The notes under the pieces: model-generated
What the model saw: only the letters and a program-made list of their open reading frames with translations
Told to the model about the DNA's origin: nothing
Databases searched by the model: none
Translations under genes and position numbers: made by a program
Shown: positions 7,546 through 15,277 of the stretch, in pieces
Layout of the letters: every line of letters starts with the position of its first letter
Numbering within the stretch: position 1 is the first letter of the stretch
Assembly (NCBI GenBank): GCA_034437315.1
Contig: DAOTUC010000077.1
Location: forward strand, 1 to 20,524
DNA: 20,524 nucleotides
Source: DSAR01 sp034437315
Lineage (GTDB): Bacteria; Chloroflexota; Anaerolineae; B4-G1
Direction: 5' to 3'

Positions 7546-8180
7546 CGGTGGAATACGACCTCCTCCCGTCCCTGGAGTTTATCGAGAATTTTATCGGTGA
7601 TCAACGTCAGGTGGCTGAAGTGGAGCACAAAATCCAAATCGTCGCAGGGTATGCTCAACACTGGGCAGAGGGTGAAGCCATCGATCCAGGTCTCATAGAG
7701 CTGGTTGAGGCGCGCCAGATAACCGGTCTGGATGTTCTGCTCGTAGGAGCGTCCGCGCTGCCGGATGCGTGTCTCCAGCGTCGAGACGGAGGCGCGCAGG
7801 TAGACGATCAGGTCCGGCGGAGGCAATATCGCCGTCACCACCTGATACAATTCTCGGTAGCTGCGATAATCCCGTTCGGCCATCAGTCCCTGTTGATATA
7901 GATTGCGGGCGAATATCTCGGCGTCTTCGTAGACAGTGCGATCCTGGATGACCGATTCTTCTCGCCTGATAAGCTGCCAATGATGCCGCAAGCGGCGGGC
8001 GAGGAAATAGATCTGTGAGTGGAAGCTCCAACGTTGCATATCGTCGTAGAAATCAGACAGGTACGGGTTATCGTCGACCGCCTCGAAAAAGGGGTCCCAG
8101 GCCAGTTGATCGCTGAGTAGGGAGGCCAACGTCGATTTGCCCACGCCGATGTTGCCCGCAATCGCCACGAAATGTTTCAT
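7542..8180 (-). CDS. Deoxynucleoside kinase, deoxyadenosine-kinase-like
   Basis: A 212-residue deoxynucleoside kinase that phosphorylates a deoxynucleoside at the 5' position using ATP, in the salvage pathway. The P-loop is GNIGVGKST (9-17). E33 of FEAVDDNPYL and D80-R81 of DRTVYEDAEIFA match the catalytic base and the DRS-type motif. The LID arginines lie in RQRGRSYEQN (141-149). The DRTVYED motif with the following NLYQQGLM resembles the deoxyadenosine/deoxycytidine kinase branch rather than the dGK branch. It pairs functionally with the dGK-like gene at 10526-11386, as in the Bacillus dck-dgk pair, except that here a kinase gene sits between them. It overlaps the upstream histidine kinase by 4 bp (8177-8180) and the downstream one by 4 bp. 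Substrate preference is inferred. Confidence 0.9.
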   Translation of the reverse strand: MKHFVAIAGNIGVGKSTLASLLSDQLAWDPFFEAVDDNPYLSDFYDDMQRWSFHSQIYFLARRLRHHWQLIRREESVIQDRTVYEDAEIFARNLYQQGLMAERDYRSYRELYQVVTAILPPPDLIVYLRASVSTLETRIRQRGRSYEQNIQTGYLARLNQLYETWIDGFTLCPVLSIPCDDLDFVLHFSHLTLITDKILDKLQGREEVVFHR

Positions 8181-10489
8181 TCGATCCCCTCCCCCGCCAT
8201 ACAGTCTGGCGTTGAATCCTCGGGCCCGGCCAGTGGCAGGATGACTGTGAATGTGCTGCCTACGCCGGGGTCGCTCTCGACGGAGACGGCGCCGCTGTGG
8301 GCCTCGACGATCTCCCAGACGAGCGCCAGGCCCACGCCCATCCCGCTAAAGCGCCGGCTGGCGCTGCCATCGACCTGGTAGAAGCGCTCAAAGATGCGGT
8401 CGATGTGTTCGGCGGATATGCCGATCCCATCATCGGCGATGGGGATTTGGATATAGTCTCCGCTTTCCCAGGCCTGAACGTTCACCACGCCGCCTCCGGG
8501 GTTGAATTTGATCCCGTTTTCGATGAGGTGACTGAAGACCATGGCCAGCCGTTCCCGGTCGCCCTGGATCGGCGGGAGGTGGTCGGGCATCTCGTCCTCG
8601 AACGTGACGCCGTTGCTCTCGGCGTACAGGCGGAAATCCTCAATCTGTCGCCGCACGACCTCCACTATTGAGATCGCCTCAATGTTCAACGTCATCCGCG
8701 GAATGATCCGGAGCATCGTCAGATCGTGAATGAGACGGGCTAAATTGTTTGAGCGGGCCAGGATTATCTCCAGGGCCTCCATTTGCTCATCTGCGAGTGC
8801 GCCCATATCGCCCTGCAGCAGCAACTCGGTGTAACCGTGGATCAGGCTTAAAGGCGTGCGCAATTCGTGGCTGACATTCTGCACCAGTTCTGTTCGCAGG
8901 TGCGCCGTTTCTTGCAATTCTTTGTACGCGTGCATCAATTCATCGACGTGCCGCTGAGTCGTCTCGTAGAGACGAGCGTTTTCAATCGCCACTGCGATCT
9001 GGTCGGCCAACATCTCCAGCGCTCTGCGGTCGACCTGTCCAAAGGCGTTCAATTTGGCGTCTTGAGCATCGAGCACGCCAATGACTTTGTTCCTGACGAT
9101 CAGGGGGACGCATAATTCCGAGCGCGTCGGCGGGTGTTCCAGGTGACCGGTGATGTAATGCGGGTTTTGTTTCACGTCGTTGACCAGATAAGGCCGCCCA
9201 GTCTCGGCGGTTTTACCCATAATGCCCACACCGACCGGCTGGCGATAATCAGACGTCATCAGCGGCTCAAATTCCCCCGCCGCAGCGCGGATGACCAAAT
9301 CCTCATCCCGCTCGTCCAACAGGCACAACAGGACGTTGGCATAGCCAAAATGACGTCGAATCGCTTGAACCGTCTCGCGCAGTATCTGTTCCAGATCCAG
9401 GATTGAGACAATCTGGCGCGCGATCTGGCTGACCATAGACAGCAGCAGCGCGTATTGGCGCTCTTCCCGAAACAGCTGGACATTTTCGACGGTTATCACC
9501 GCGCAAGCCGCGATGCCGAGCGCCAGTTCGATCTGTGTGGGGCTAAACGTGCGCTCGGCCTCGATCTGATCCAGCGCCATCAATCCGACGATCCGTTCCC
9601 GGCTGATAATCGGGATGAGGAGCAAATTCACGATGTCAAACGTTTCCAACCACTCGCGCATCATCGGAGAGGCCTCGCGCGTTGCGAAACTCAACGGTTG
9701 TCCTGTCTCTATCACCCGCTGCACTTCCGGCGTCTGGGCGGTTAATTCTTGACGCCACCGTTCCGTGAAAGCCTGTCGTTGAGCGGGGCAGGTCGATGGC
9801 GCCGATTGATCGGCGCTGTTGGCAAATTGTTCCACAAAGAGCGGGTCTGTTTCGCTGCTCTCCGATAATAAGATGGTGAGGCAACGATAGGCGCCGCACA
9901 CTTGAGCCGTGCGCTGACTGATCCGGCGCAACACCTGCTCCAGGTCTAACGTGGATGTCATATCCCGCCCAATGTCGATCAACGCGGATAGCTCTCGATT
10001 GCGCTGCGTCAACTCAGCGGTTCGTTCGAGGACCTTTTGTTCTAATTCAGCCTGGTAGGCCCAATTTTCCTGTTCCAGGCGTCGCTTTTCGTCCAATAAT
10101 CGCTTTCTCTCGGCTGCCCGTTTCACCACTCGAAGCAGCGCTTCCGGCGCGATCGGCCGGGTGACGTAATCGTACGCTCCCAGGCGCACGGCCTCGGCGG
10201 CGGTCGCCAGATCCGGCTCGTCTGTCATCATCAGCACCGGGATGTCTTCGTCAAATTGGCGCACGCGCCGCAATAGCTCCAGGCCATCCACCATGGGTAA
10301 AGCGATGTTGGTCACGACCACATCTACGCTGCCGACGGTGTTGGATGAAGGCATGAGGCTAAACGCCAGGAACGATTCCGCCTCGAAGAAATCGGCGACG
10401 GCGTTGACCTCGTACCCTTCATCTCGCAGGAGGGATTGGAATGTCTGTCGGACGATGATGTCTTCATCGACGATTAGGACGTGTGTCAT
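8177..10489 (-). CDS. Hybrid-type sensor histidine kinase, pseudo-REC-GAF-GAF-HisKA-HATPase
   Basis: A 770-residue soluble kinase. Order: receiver-like domain 1-125, coiled linker 126-170, GAF 1 (about 170-340), GAF 2 (about 345-508), HisKA with H541 in NVSHELRTPLS, and HATPase_c with N658 (LIENGIKF), G1 DDGIGI (686-691) and G2 GMGVGLAL (716-723). The kinase core is complete. In the receiver domain the acidic pocket (D8-E9-D10) and T89 are present, but the phosphoacceptor Asp is Asn: VVVTNIALP, N61, codon AAC at 10307-10309. The conserved Lys is Arg (R111 of TRPI). The domain therefore probably cannot be phosphorylated and may act as a fixed on- or off-state module. The start ATG 10489 follows GGAG at 8 bases, 36 bp after the dGK-like gene. 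Its end overlaps the dAK-like gene start. Confidence 0.93.
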   Translation of the reverse strand: MTHVLIVDEDIIVRQTFQSLLRDEGYEVNAVADFFEAESFLAFSLMPSSNTVGSVDVVVTNIALPMVDGLELLRRVRQFDEDIPVLMMTDEPDLATAAEAVRLGAYDYVTRPIAPEALLRVVKRAAERKRLLDEKRRLEQENWAYQAELEQKVLERTAELTQRNRELSALIDIGRDMTSTLDLEQVLRRISQRTAQVCGAYRCLTILLSESSETDPLFVEQFANSADQSAPSTCPAQRQAFTERWRQELTAQTPEVQRVIETGQPLSFATREASPMMREWLETFDIVNLLLIPIISRERIVGLMALDQIEAERTFSPTQIELALGIAACAVITVENVQLFREERQYALLLSMVSQIARQIVSILDLEQILRETVQAIRRHFGYANVLLCLLDERDEDLVIRAAAGEFEPLMTSDYRQPVGVGIMGKTAETGRPYLVNDVKQNPHYITGHLEHPPTRSELCVPLIVRNKVIGVLDAQDAKLNAFGQVDRRALEMLADQIAVAIENARLYETTQRHVDELMHAYKELQETAHLRTELVQNVSHELRTPLSLIHGYTELLLQGDMGALADEQMEALEIILARSNNLARLIHDLTMLRIIPRMTLNIEAISIVEVVRRQIEDFRLYAESNGVTFEDEMPDHLPPIQGDRERLAMVFSHLIENGIKFNPGGGVVNVQAWESGDYIQIPIADDGIGISAEHIDRIFERFYQVDGSASRRFSGMGVGLALVWEIVEAHSGAVSVESDPGVGSTFTVILPLAGPEDSTPDCMAGEGIE

Positions 10490-10525
10490 CTCAGGTTCTC
10501 CGCTGCTAAGGGGATTTGCAAGTGC

Positions 10526-11386
10526 TTAATCGCTGCCCGGGTGGGCGTCGGGTTTGACGGCGCGGGCCACGCGCGTCAGGCCCTCCATCGCGCTCTCCAA
10601 CGCCTCGGTCAGGGCGGCGCTCGGCTTTCCTCGGGCCAGCGCGCTTCCCAACCGGCTCAGCGCTTCGTTAGTCGCCAGGAAATCCGCCATCACCTCCCAG
10701 GCCTGCGAGGGCGGCGCTTCTCCCGGCGGGCGCTCGACCGGGCCGCCGGGCGCCATCTCGGGCAGGGCGCGCTGGTGGACGCCAATCCCCAGCGCCGTTC
10801 GTATCTGCCCTTCGACGTAGGCCAGCGCGCCTGGATCCTGGACGTAATCCAACGTATCCACGTCAATCGTCAACAGCGGCGTCTGGGTATAATCGGAGAA
10901 ATGTTGTTCGTAGGCCAGGCGCAGGTCGTCGATGTAGGCGCGGTCCATATCCCGCTCGTAGGCCCGGTCTCGCATCGCGATCCGCAGCATCAACAGGTCG
11001 GTGCTGGCGCGCAGGTAGACGACGAGGTGTGGGGTGGGGATGCGGTCGGCCAGGACGTGGTAAAGCTGGTGGTAGATGTCTAATTCATCCCCCACCAGGT
11101 TCATGCCAGCGAACAGGCTATCCTTGGCGAAGATGTAATCGGAGATGAGCGGCCCATGGGCCAACGTTCCGCCTATCGCGCGTTGTTGGCGGTAACGGCT
11201 CAACAGGAAAAACATCTGCGTCTGGAAGGCGTACCGGGCGCGGTCGGCGTAGAAATCGGAAAGGAAGGGGTTCTCCTCGAACGCTTCCAACGACAATTCG
11301 GCGCCAAAGCGAGGTTGCAACAATTGGGCCAACGTCGTCTTGCCCACGCCGATGACGCCCTCTATGGCGAGAAAGAACGGTCCCAT
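10526..11386 (-). CDS. dgk: Deoxynucleoside kinase, deoxyguanosine-kinase-like, with C-terminal extension
   Basis: A deoxynucleoside kinase of 286 residues from the ATG at 11386, chosen over an upstream in-frame start at 11446 because GAGGAG lies 9 bases before it and the longer form would overlap the mutase gene. The P-loop is GVIGVGKTT (10-18), the base region EAFEENPFL (34-42), and the DRS position reads SDYIFAKD (82-89), the pattern of the deoxyguanosine kinase branch; the LID has RDRAYERD (139-146). The core ends near residue 200, close to the usual family length. About 85 further residues follow: a Pro/Gly linker (205-227) and a helical, Ala-rich stretch of unknown role. It lies 40 bp after the phosphohexomutase and 36 bp before the hybrid kinase, in one apparent operon. 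Substrate is inferred from motif only. Confidence 0.88.
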   Translation of the reverse strand: MGPFFLAIEGVIGVGKTTLAQLLQPRFGAELSLEAFEENPFLSDFYADRARYAFQTQMFFLLSRYRQQRAIGGTLAHGPLISDYIFAKDSLFAGMNLVGDELDIYHQLYHVLADRIPTPHLVVYLRASTDLLMLRIAMRDRAYERDMDRAYIDDLRLAYEQHFSDYTQTPLLTIDVDTLDYVQDPGALAYVEGQIRTALGIGVHQRALPEMAPGGPVERPPGEAPPSQAWEVMADFLATNEALSRLGSALARGKPSAALTEALESAMEGLTRVARAVKPDAHPGSD

Positions 11387-11426
11387 CAGGATAATCTCCT
11401 CAAGATAAGGCGTGTTTGCCGGGCGG

Positions 11427-12851
11427 CTACCCGGCGACCTCCTCACCGTAGGCTAATAACACGCCCACCATCTCGTCGTCTCGCGCCTCGGCGTAGACGC
11501 GCAACACCGGTTCGGTGCCGGACGGTCGAATCAACAGCCAGGAGTCATCTGCCAGGACGTACTTCACGCCATCCAGGGAATCGACCGACTCGACCGTCTC
11601 GCCGCCCAGCGAGTTGGGGGCCTCGTCCATCAGGCGGGCGACCATCTGGGCTTTGGCGATGGGGCGGCGCAGCGGGACGTCGCGCCGGGCGTAGCGGGCG
11701 GGCCCGAAGTCGGCCTGAAGGGCGTCCACCAATTCGTGCAGCGGCGCGCCGGCCGCAGAGATGATCTCCAGCATCAACAGGCCCATCAGGATGCCGTCTC
11801 CCTCCGGAATGTGGCCCTTGATACTCAGCCCACCCGATTCCTCTCCGCCGATGAGCACATCGCCCTTCAGCATGTGATCGGCGATGTGGTTGAAACCGAC
11901 GGGCGTCTCCACCAGCGGCAGGTTGTATTTCTTCGCCAGGCGGTCGACCATACGGGTCGTGGAGAGGCTCTTGACGACTTTGCCCCGCCAGCCCCGGGTC
12001 TCGACCAGGTACTGGAGGGTCAGGGCGAAGATGTGATGGGGGTCGACGAAATCGCCGTTGGCGTCCATCGCGCCCAGGCGGTCGCCGTCTCCATCGGTCG
12101 CCAACCCGACGTCGGCGTGGTAGGATTGAATAGCCGCTCCCAGCGCGCTCAGGTAGAGGGCGATCGGTTCGGGGTGGATGCCGCCGAAACCGGGGTTCAT
12201 CTCGCCCCGGATCTGGTGCACCCGGCAGCGGGTGCGGGCCAGCATGTCGGCGATGCACTTGCGCCCCGACCCGTACATCGCATCGGTGACCACGCGCAAC
12301 TCGCCGTCTGATATGGCGTCGAGATTGACGAGCTGTCCCAGGTGTTCGTAATAGGCCCACGCCGGGTCGAAGCGTTGAATGAGCCCCTGTTCCAACGCTT
12401 TGTGGTAATTCATCACGTTCGGCCCGTGGACGATCTCCTGGTTGCGCGTCAGGTGTATCTCGACCCGGTCGGCGTGTTCTGGCAGCGCGGCGCCGCCAAA
12501 TGCGGCCTTGAGCTTGAGCCCGTTGTAGCGGGGTGGGTTGTGGCTGGCGGTGATCATCACGCCGATGGCCGCTTTTTTGTTGATCACGGCGTAGGAAATG
12601 GCGGGCGTCGGCGCGTCAGCGCGGGTCAGGTGGGCGACGATGCCGTTGCCCGCCATCACACGCGCCACCTCGGCCGCGTAACGGTCTGAAAGGAAGCGGG
12701 TGTCGAAACCGACCACCACTTCTGGTTGTTCGTTATCGCATTTCTCCAGCACGTAATCCGCAATCGCCTGGGCCACCAGGCGCAAATTAGCAAAGGTAAA
12801 TGTATCGGAAATCACGGCTCGCCAGCCGTCGGTGCCAAACTTGATTGTCAT
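11427..12851 (-). CDS. Phosphoglucomutase/phosphomannomutase family enzyme
   Basis: An alpha-D-phosphohexomutase of 474 residues that interconverts hexose 1- and 6-phosphates through a phosphoserine. All four signature loops are seen: N-terminal FGTDGWR (5-11), active-site TASHNP (101-106, phosphoserine S103), magnesium loop DGDGDR (253-258), sugar-specificity loop GEESGG (336-341) and phosphate loop RPSGTEP (442-448). GEESGG points to phosphoglucomutase or dual glucose/mannose activity rather than GlmM, whose N-terminus normally reads FGTDGVRG. The start ATG 12851 is preceded by AGGAGA. It begins 47 bp after the upstream GAF kinase and is followed by the dGK-like gene after 40 bp. The exact sugar is not determined. 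Confidence 0.93.
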   Translation of the reverse strand: MTIKFGTDGWRAVISDTFTFANLRLVAQAIADYVLEKCDNEQPEVVVGFDTRFLSDRYAAEVARVMAGNGIVAHLTRADAPTPAISYAVINKKAAIGVMITASHNPPRYNGLKLKAAFGGAALPEHADRVEIHLTRNQEIVHGPNVMNYHKALEQGLIQRFDPAWAYYEHLGQLVNLDAISDGELRVVTDAMYGSGRKCIADMLARTRCRVHQIRGEMNPGFGGIHPEPIALYLSALGAAIQSYHADVGLATDGDGDRLGAMDANGDFVDPHHIFALTLQYLVETRGWRGKVVKSLSTTRMVDRLAKKYNLPLVETPVGFNHIADHMLKGDVLIGGEESGGLSIKGHIPEGDGILMGLLMLEIISAAGAPLHELVDALQADFGPARYARRDVPLRRPIAKAQMVARLMDEAPNSLGGETVESVDSLDGVKYVLADDSWLLIRPSGTEPVLRVYAEARDDEMVGVLLAYGEEVAG

Positions 12852-12861
12852 GGGTTTTCTC

Positions 12862-12908
12862 CTATCGTGTATCGCTTATCGTGTATTCGCTCATTCGCTC
12901 ATTCGCTC
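12862..12908 (-). repeat. Short repeats in the leader of the mutase gene
   Basis: The unit ATTCGCTC occurs three times in tandem at 12885-12908 and overlaps the stop codon of the upstream kinase. Next to it, CTATCGTGTATCG (12862-12874) is followed by a second near copy (12875-12889). The same 13-mer occurs in the leader of the helicase gene (17320-17332), again just ahead of the ribosome binding site. Confidence 0.6.
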
Positions 12909-14113
12909 ACGGGCAGGGTAAATGTGAATGTCGCGCCTTTTCCTTCTTCGCTGGCGACGGAAATTTCTCCGCCGTGCGCCTCGACGATCTGCTGGCTAAT
13001 CGCCAATCCCAATCCGGTTCCGACCACCTTGGAGGCGGCGCCTGGCACGCGGTAGAAGCGTCCGAAAAGGTTGGGCAATGCATCGGCCGGGATGCCGGGG
13101 CCGGTATCCGCGACGCTCACGCTCAAGACATCTTCCTGGGAAGCGGTCTTTTGACGGGACACTTGCACTGTCACGTTATCGCCTCGTTTGCAATATTTGA
13201 TGGCGTTGCCTACAAGATTCAATAACAATTGGTGTAACCGTTGCGCATCGCCCATCACGCCGGGGAGAGAGGGCGGCGTCTCCACCGCTAACACGATCCC
13301 TTGTTCGTCTGCTTGCGCTCTCAAGACGTTGAGCGCCATGTGAATCACCGTCGCAATATCGACCGGGCAGCGGTCCAGCGCGGCCCGCCCTGATTCCAGC
13401 CGGGACAGATCGAGGAAATTGCTGGTGAGCTTGATCAGGCGCTCCGCCTCGCGCTCGATGATGCCGGCGAACTGGGTGTACTGCGTGAAATCCAAACCGG
13501 GCCGTTGGATCAATTCGGCGTAGGAGACGACCGACGTCAGCGGGGTGCGCATCTCGTGCACGATCTCGGCGATGAAGTCGAATTGTTGGAATAATAGCGC
13601 GTTCTGCACCGCCACAGCCGCCTGGTCGCCCAGAACCTTCAGGAGATCCACATCATCTTCGGTGAATGTTTCGTCGAATCCATTGCCGCCTACCTTGTTG
13701 ACTGCTTCCAGGACGCCGATGACGGTATCCCGAGAGAACAGGGGGACGGCGAGGATCGAGCGGGTGGTGAACGTGGATTGCGCGTCCGCCTTGCTGGAGA
13801 AATCAAAACGCGGGTCATTCTGCGCGTCATCCACGATCAGGGATTCGCCTTTTTGGACCACCCAGCCGGCGATGCTGCCCTCCAGCGGCACGACGATCGA
13901 GTGGATGCCGGGTAGATTCGTGGCTGCTTCAAAGTGGAGTTTCCCGGTCGTGCGATCGACCAGCAGGATAGAGCCGGCCTCGCTCTCGGTCAGTTCCTGG
14001 GCGGCCGTCACAATCATATGGAGCAAGGGGCGCAAGCTCAAGACTGAGTTCAAGGAGCGGCTGATTTCAATCACCCGTTCCAATTGTTTTACACGTTTTT
14101 CCATTGTCGCCAT
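12899..14113 (-). CDS. GAF sensor histidine kinase
   Basis: A 404-residue cytoplasmic sensor kinase. GAF domain at about 20-175 (AGSILLVD, VPLEGSIAGWVVQKGE, VIGVLEAVNK), HisKA with H186 in EIVHEMRTPLTS, and HATPase_c with N303 (LVGNAIKY), G1 DTGPGI (336-341) and G2 GTGLGLA (365-371). All catalytic motifs are intact and no membrane segment is present. The start ATG 14113 has AGGAG 9 bases upstream; a second in-frame ATG lies at 14104. It follows a terminator-like repeat that separates it from the Sir2 gene, and is followed by the phosphohexomutase gene after 47 bp, so it may head the long minus-strand operon. No partner response regulator is seen. Confidence 0.92.
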   Translation of the reverse strand: MATMEKRVKQLERVIEISRSLNSVLSLRPLLHMIVTAAQELTESEAGSILLVDRTTGKLHFEAATNLPGIHSIVVPLEGSIAGWVVQKGESLIVDDAQNDPRFDFSSKADAQSTFTTRSILAVPLFSRDTVIGVLEAVNKVGGNGFDETFTEDDVDLLKVLGDQAAVAVQNALLFQQFDFIAEIVHEMRTPLTSVVSYAELIQRPGLDFTQYTQFAGIIEREAERLIKLTSNFLDLSRLESGRAALDRCPVDIATVIHMALNVLRAQADEQGIVLAVETPPSLPGVMGDAQRLHQLLLNLVGNAIKYCKRGDNVTVQVSRQKTASQEDVLSVSVADTGPGIPADALPNLFGRFYRVPGAASKVVGTGLGLAISQQIVEAHGGEISVASEEGKGATFTFTLPVSE

Positions 14114-14138
14114 ATTTGGCGTCTCCTTCTGGCGGATT

Positions 14139-14189
14139 AGAGACTGTTAAAAAATTCGCTCAGAGGCCCGTCCTCGGGCCGATTAACGC
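14139..14189 (-). terminator. 51-bp terminator-like dispersed repeat, copy B, after the Sir2 gene
   Basis: This is the inverted second copy of the repeat at 4574-4624 (49 of 51 bases). Read on the minus strand it forms a GGCCCG-AGGA-CGGGCC hairpin with an outer CGYT/AGCG stem, followed by six T. Here the orientation is right to end transcription of the Sir2 gene (stop at 14220) before the GAF kinase gene. A smaller ACCTT/AAGGT hairpin (14190-14206) lies just upstream. Confidence 0.7.
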
Positions 14190-14219
14190 ACCTTATTTGA
14201 GAAGGTACGGGTTAGTCAC

Positions 14220-15029
14220 TTATTCTTGTTCGTCTCGATGAGGGTGCGCGGCCGCGGCCGCGGTCGCAATACGGGGCAAAACGTCGGCGACGTCCCCGTG
14301 AATGAGCACATCGGCCACGTCATCCAGGTAGGTCTTGGATAGGTTGACGACGATCAACGCGCCCGCTTGCTCGTAAACCAGGAGCGGCAATTGGGAGGCG
14401 GGAGCCACCAGCAAAGACGAACCGACCACCAGCATCAAATCCGCCCGACGCACGTGGGCCATCGCCCGGGCGACCTCCTGGGCCGGCAATTGTTCCCCGA
14501 AGAGCACGACGTTTGGTTTCATCAAGCCGCCGCACGCCTCGCAGAGCGGCAGTTCGCTATCTTGCAGGAATGCGCCCAATAGTTGCGTGGTGGGCGTCGC
14601 TTGGTAACAACGTAAACAGGTCGCCTCTCGCATGTGCCCGTGTAGTTCTAATACCTCTTGCGACCCGGCCTTTTGGTGGAGGTCGTCGATATTCTGCGTG
14701 ATGACCGCCTTGAGATAACCGTCGGCCTCCATTTTCGCCAGGGCCCGATGGGCCGGATTCGGTTCCGCCGTCATCAGTTGTTGAATCATCGGGCGGATCC
14801 ACGCGTAAAAGCGATTCGGATCGCGTCTGAAGCTGCGCAACGAGGCCACTTCCATCGGGTCGAAGCGCGACCACATCCCGCTTTCAGGTGAACGGAAGTC
14901 CGGGATGCCGGAAGGGGTGCTGCTGCCGGCGCCGGTCAGCGCGATAGCGTAGCGCGACGCCCGCAAGAGCGAGGCGGCCCGTGCGATGGCTTCGGTGTGT
15001 TCGTCAGTGTCTTTCAGTTCATCAATCAT
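14220..15029 (-). CDS. Sir2-family NAD-dependent protein deacetylase
   Basis: A sirtuin that removes acyl groups from lysines using NAD+. From the ATG at 15029 it has 269 residues. NAD-binding TGAGSSTPSGIPDFR is at 32-46, TQNID at 111-115, catalytic H130 in ELHGH, zinc cysteines C138/C141 and C163/C166, FGE at 177-179 and GSSL at 203-206. The zinc-loop and the GIPDFR form resemble class I/U deacetylases such as the Thermotoga enzyme, not the class III desuccinylases. A TTG at 15053 could extend it by eight residues; neither start has a clear ribosome binding site. The C-terminus is a short Ala run followed by HPHRDEQE. It is separated from the downstream kinase by a terminator-like repeat. 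Deacetylation targets are unknown. Confidence 0.92.
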   Translation of the reverse strand: MIDELKDTDEHTEAIARAASLLRASRYAIALTGAGSSTPSGIPDFRSPESGMWSRFDPMEVASLRSFRRDPNRFYAWIRPMIQQLMTAEPNPAHRALAKMEADGYLKAVITQNIDDLHQKAGSQEVLELHGHMREATCLRCYQATPTTQLLGAFLQDSELPLCEACGGLMKPNVVLFGEQLPAQEVARAMAHVRRADLMLVVGSSLLVAPASQLPLLVYEQAGALIVVNLSKTYLDDVADVLIHGDVADVLPRIATAAAAAHPHRDEQE

Positions 15030-15058
15030 AATGACCGTGGCGTGAACGTGCAACTAGA

Positions 15059-15216
15059 TCAAGCGTTATCGACGATGTGTTGAGATGTGTTGAGATGTGT
15101 TGAGCTGTCGCGCGAATCTGCTGGTGGGAGGCCAGGGCGGTCGGCTGGGCGATGGTCATCGGGATACGTTTTGACGCGCTCTAACTCATCGTCGACGACC
15201 AGAATTTTTTAGGCAT
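15059..15216 (-). pseudogene. Remnant of a response-regulator receiver gene
   Basis: On the minus strand an ideal ribosome binding site (GGAGGGGG) precedes an ATG at 15216. The codons begin MPKK; after a one-base shift at a run of six A (15205-15210) the frame reads ILVVDDELERVKTYP, the typical start of a CheY-like receiver with its acidic pocket. Seven A would restore MPKKILVVDDE. After YP the similarity stops and the frame ends at TGA (15059). This is therefore a truncated and frameshifted receiver start, lying downstream of the helicase and upstream of the Sir2 gene. An indel error in the assembly could explain the shift but not the truncation. Confidence 0.6.
15074..15103. repeat. 10-bp tandem repeat, three copies
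   Basis: GATGTGTTGA is repeated three times exactly (15074-15083, 15084-15093, 15094-15103), followed by a partial GCTGT. It lies inside the broken receiver remnant, 45 bp or more upstream of the Sir2 start. Replication slippage in non-coding DNA is the simplest explanation; a binding-site array is possible. Confidence 0.8.
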
Positions 15217-15277
15217 CGTTCATCCCCCTCCACCTGTAATGTAGCATAGAAAGCGGGACTTGGCAAGATGGGCCGTA

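Noticed and set aside
14250..14266. Tandem GCGGCCGC-rich tract near the end of the Sir2 gene
   Set aside because: It encodes the Ala run of the C-terminus and is explained by GC-rich alanine codons.
15121..15164. Possible short protein in a second minus-strand frame starting at an ATG near 15160
   Set aside because: It has no ribosome binding site or family signal, overlaps the receiver remnant and runs into the Sir2 start region.
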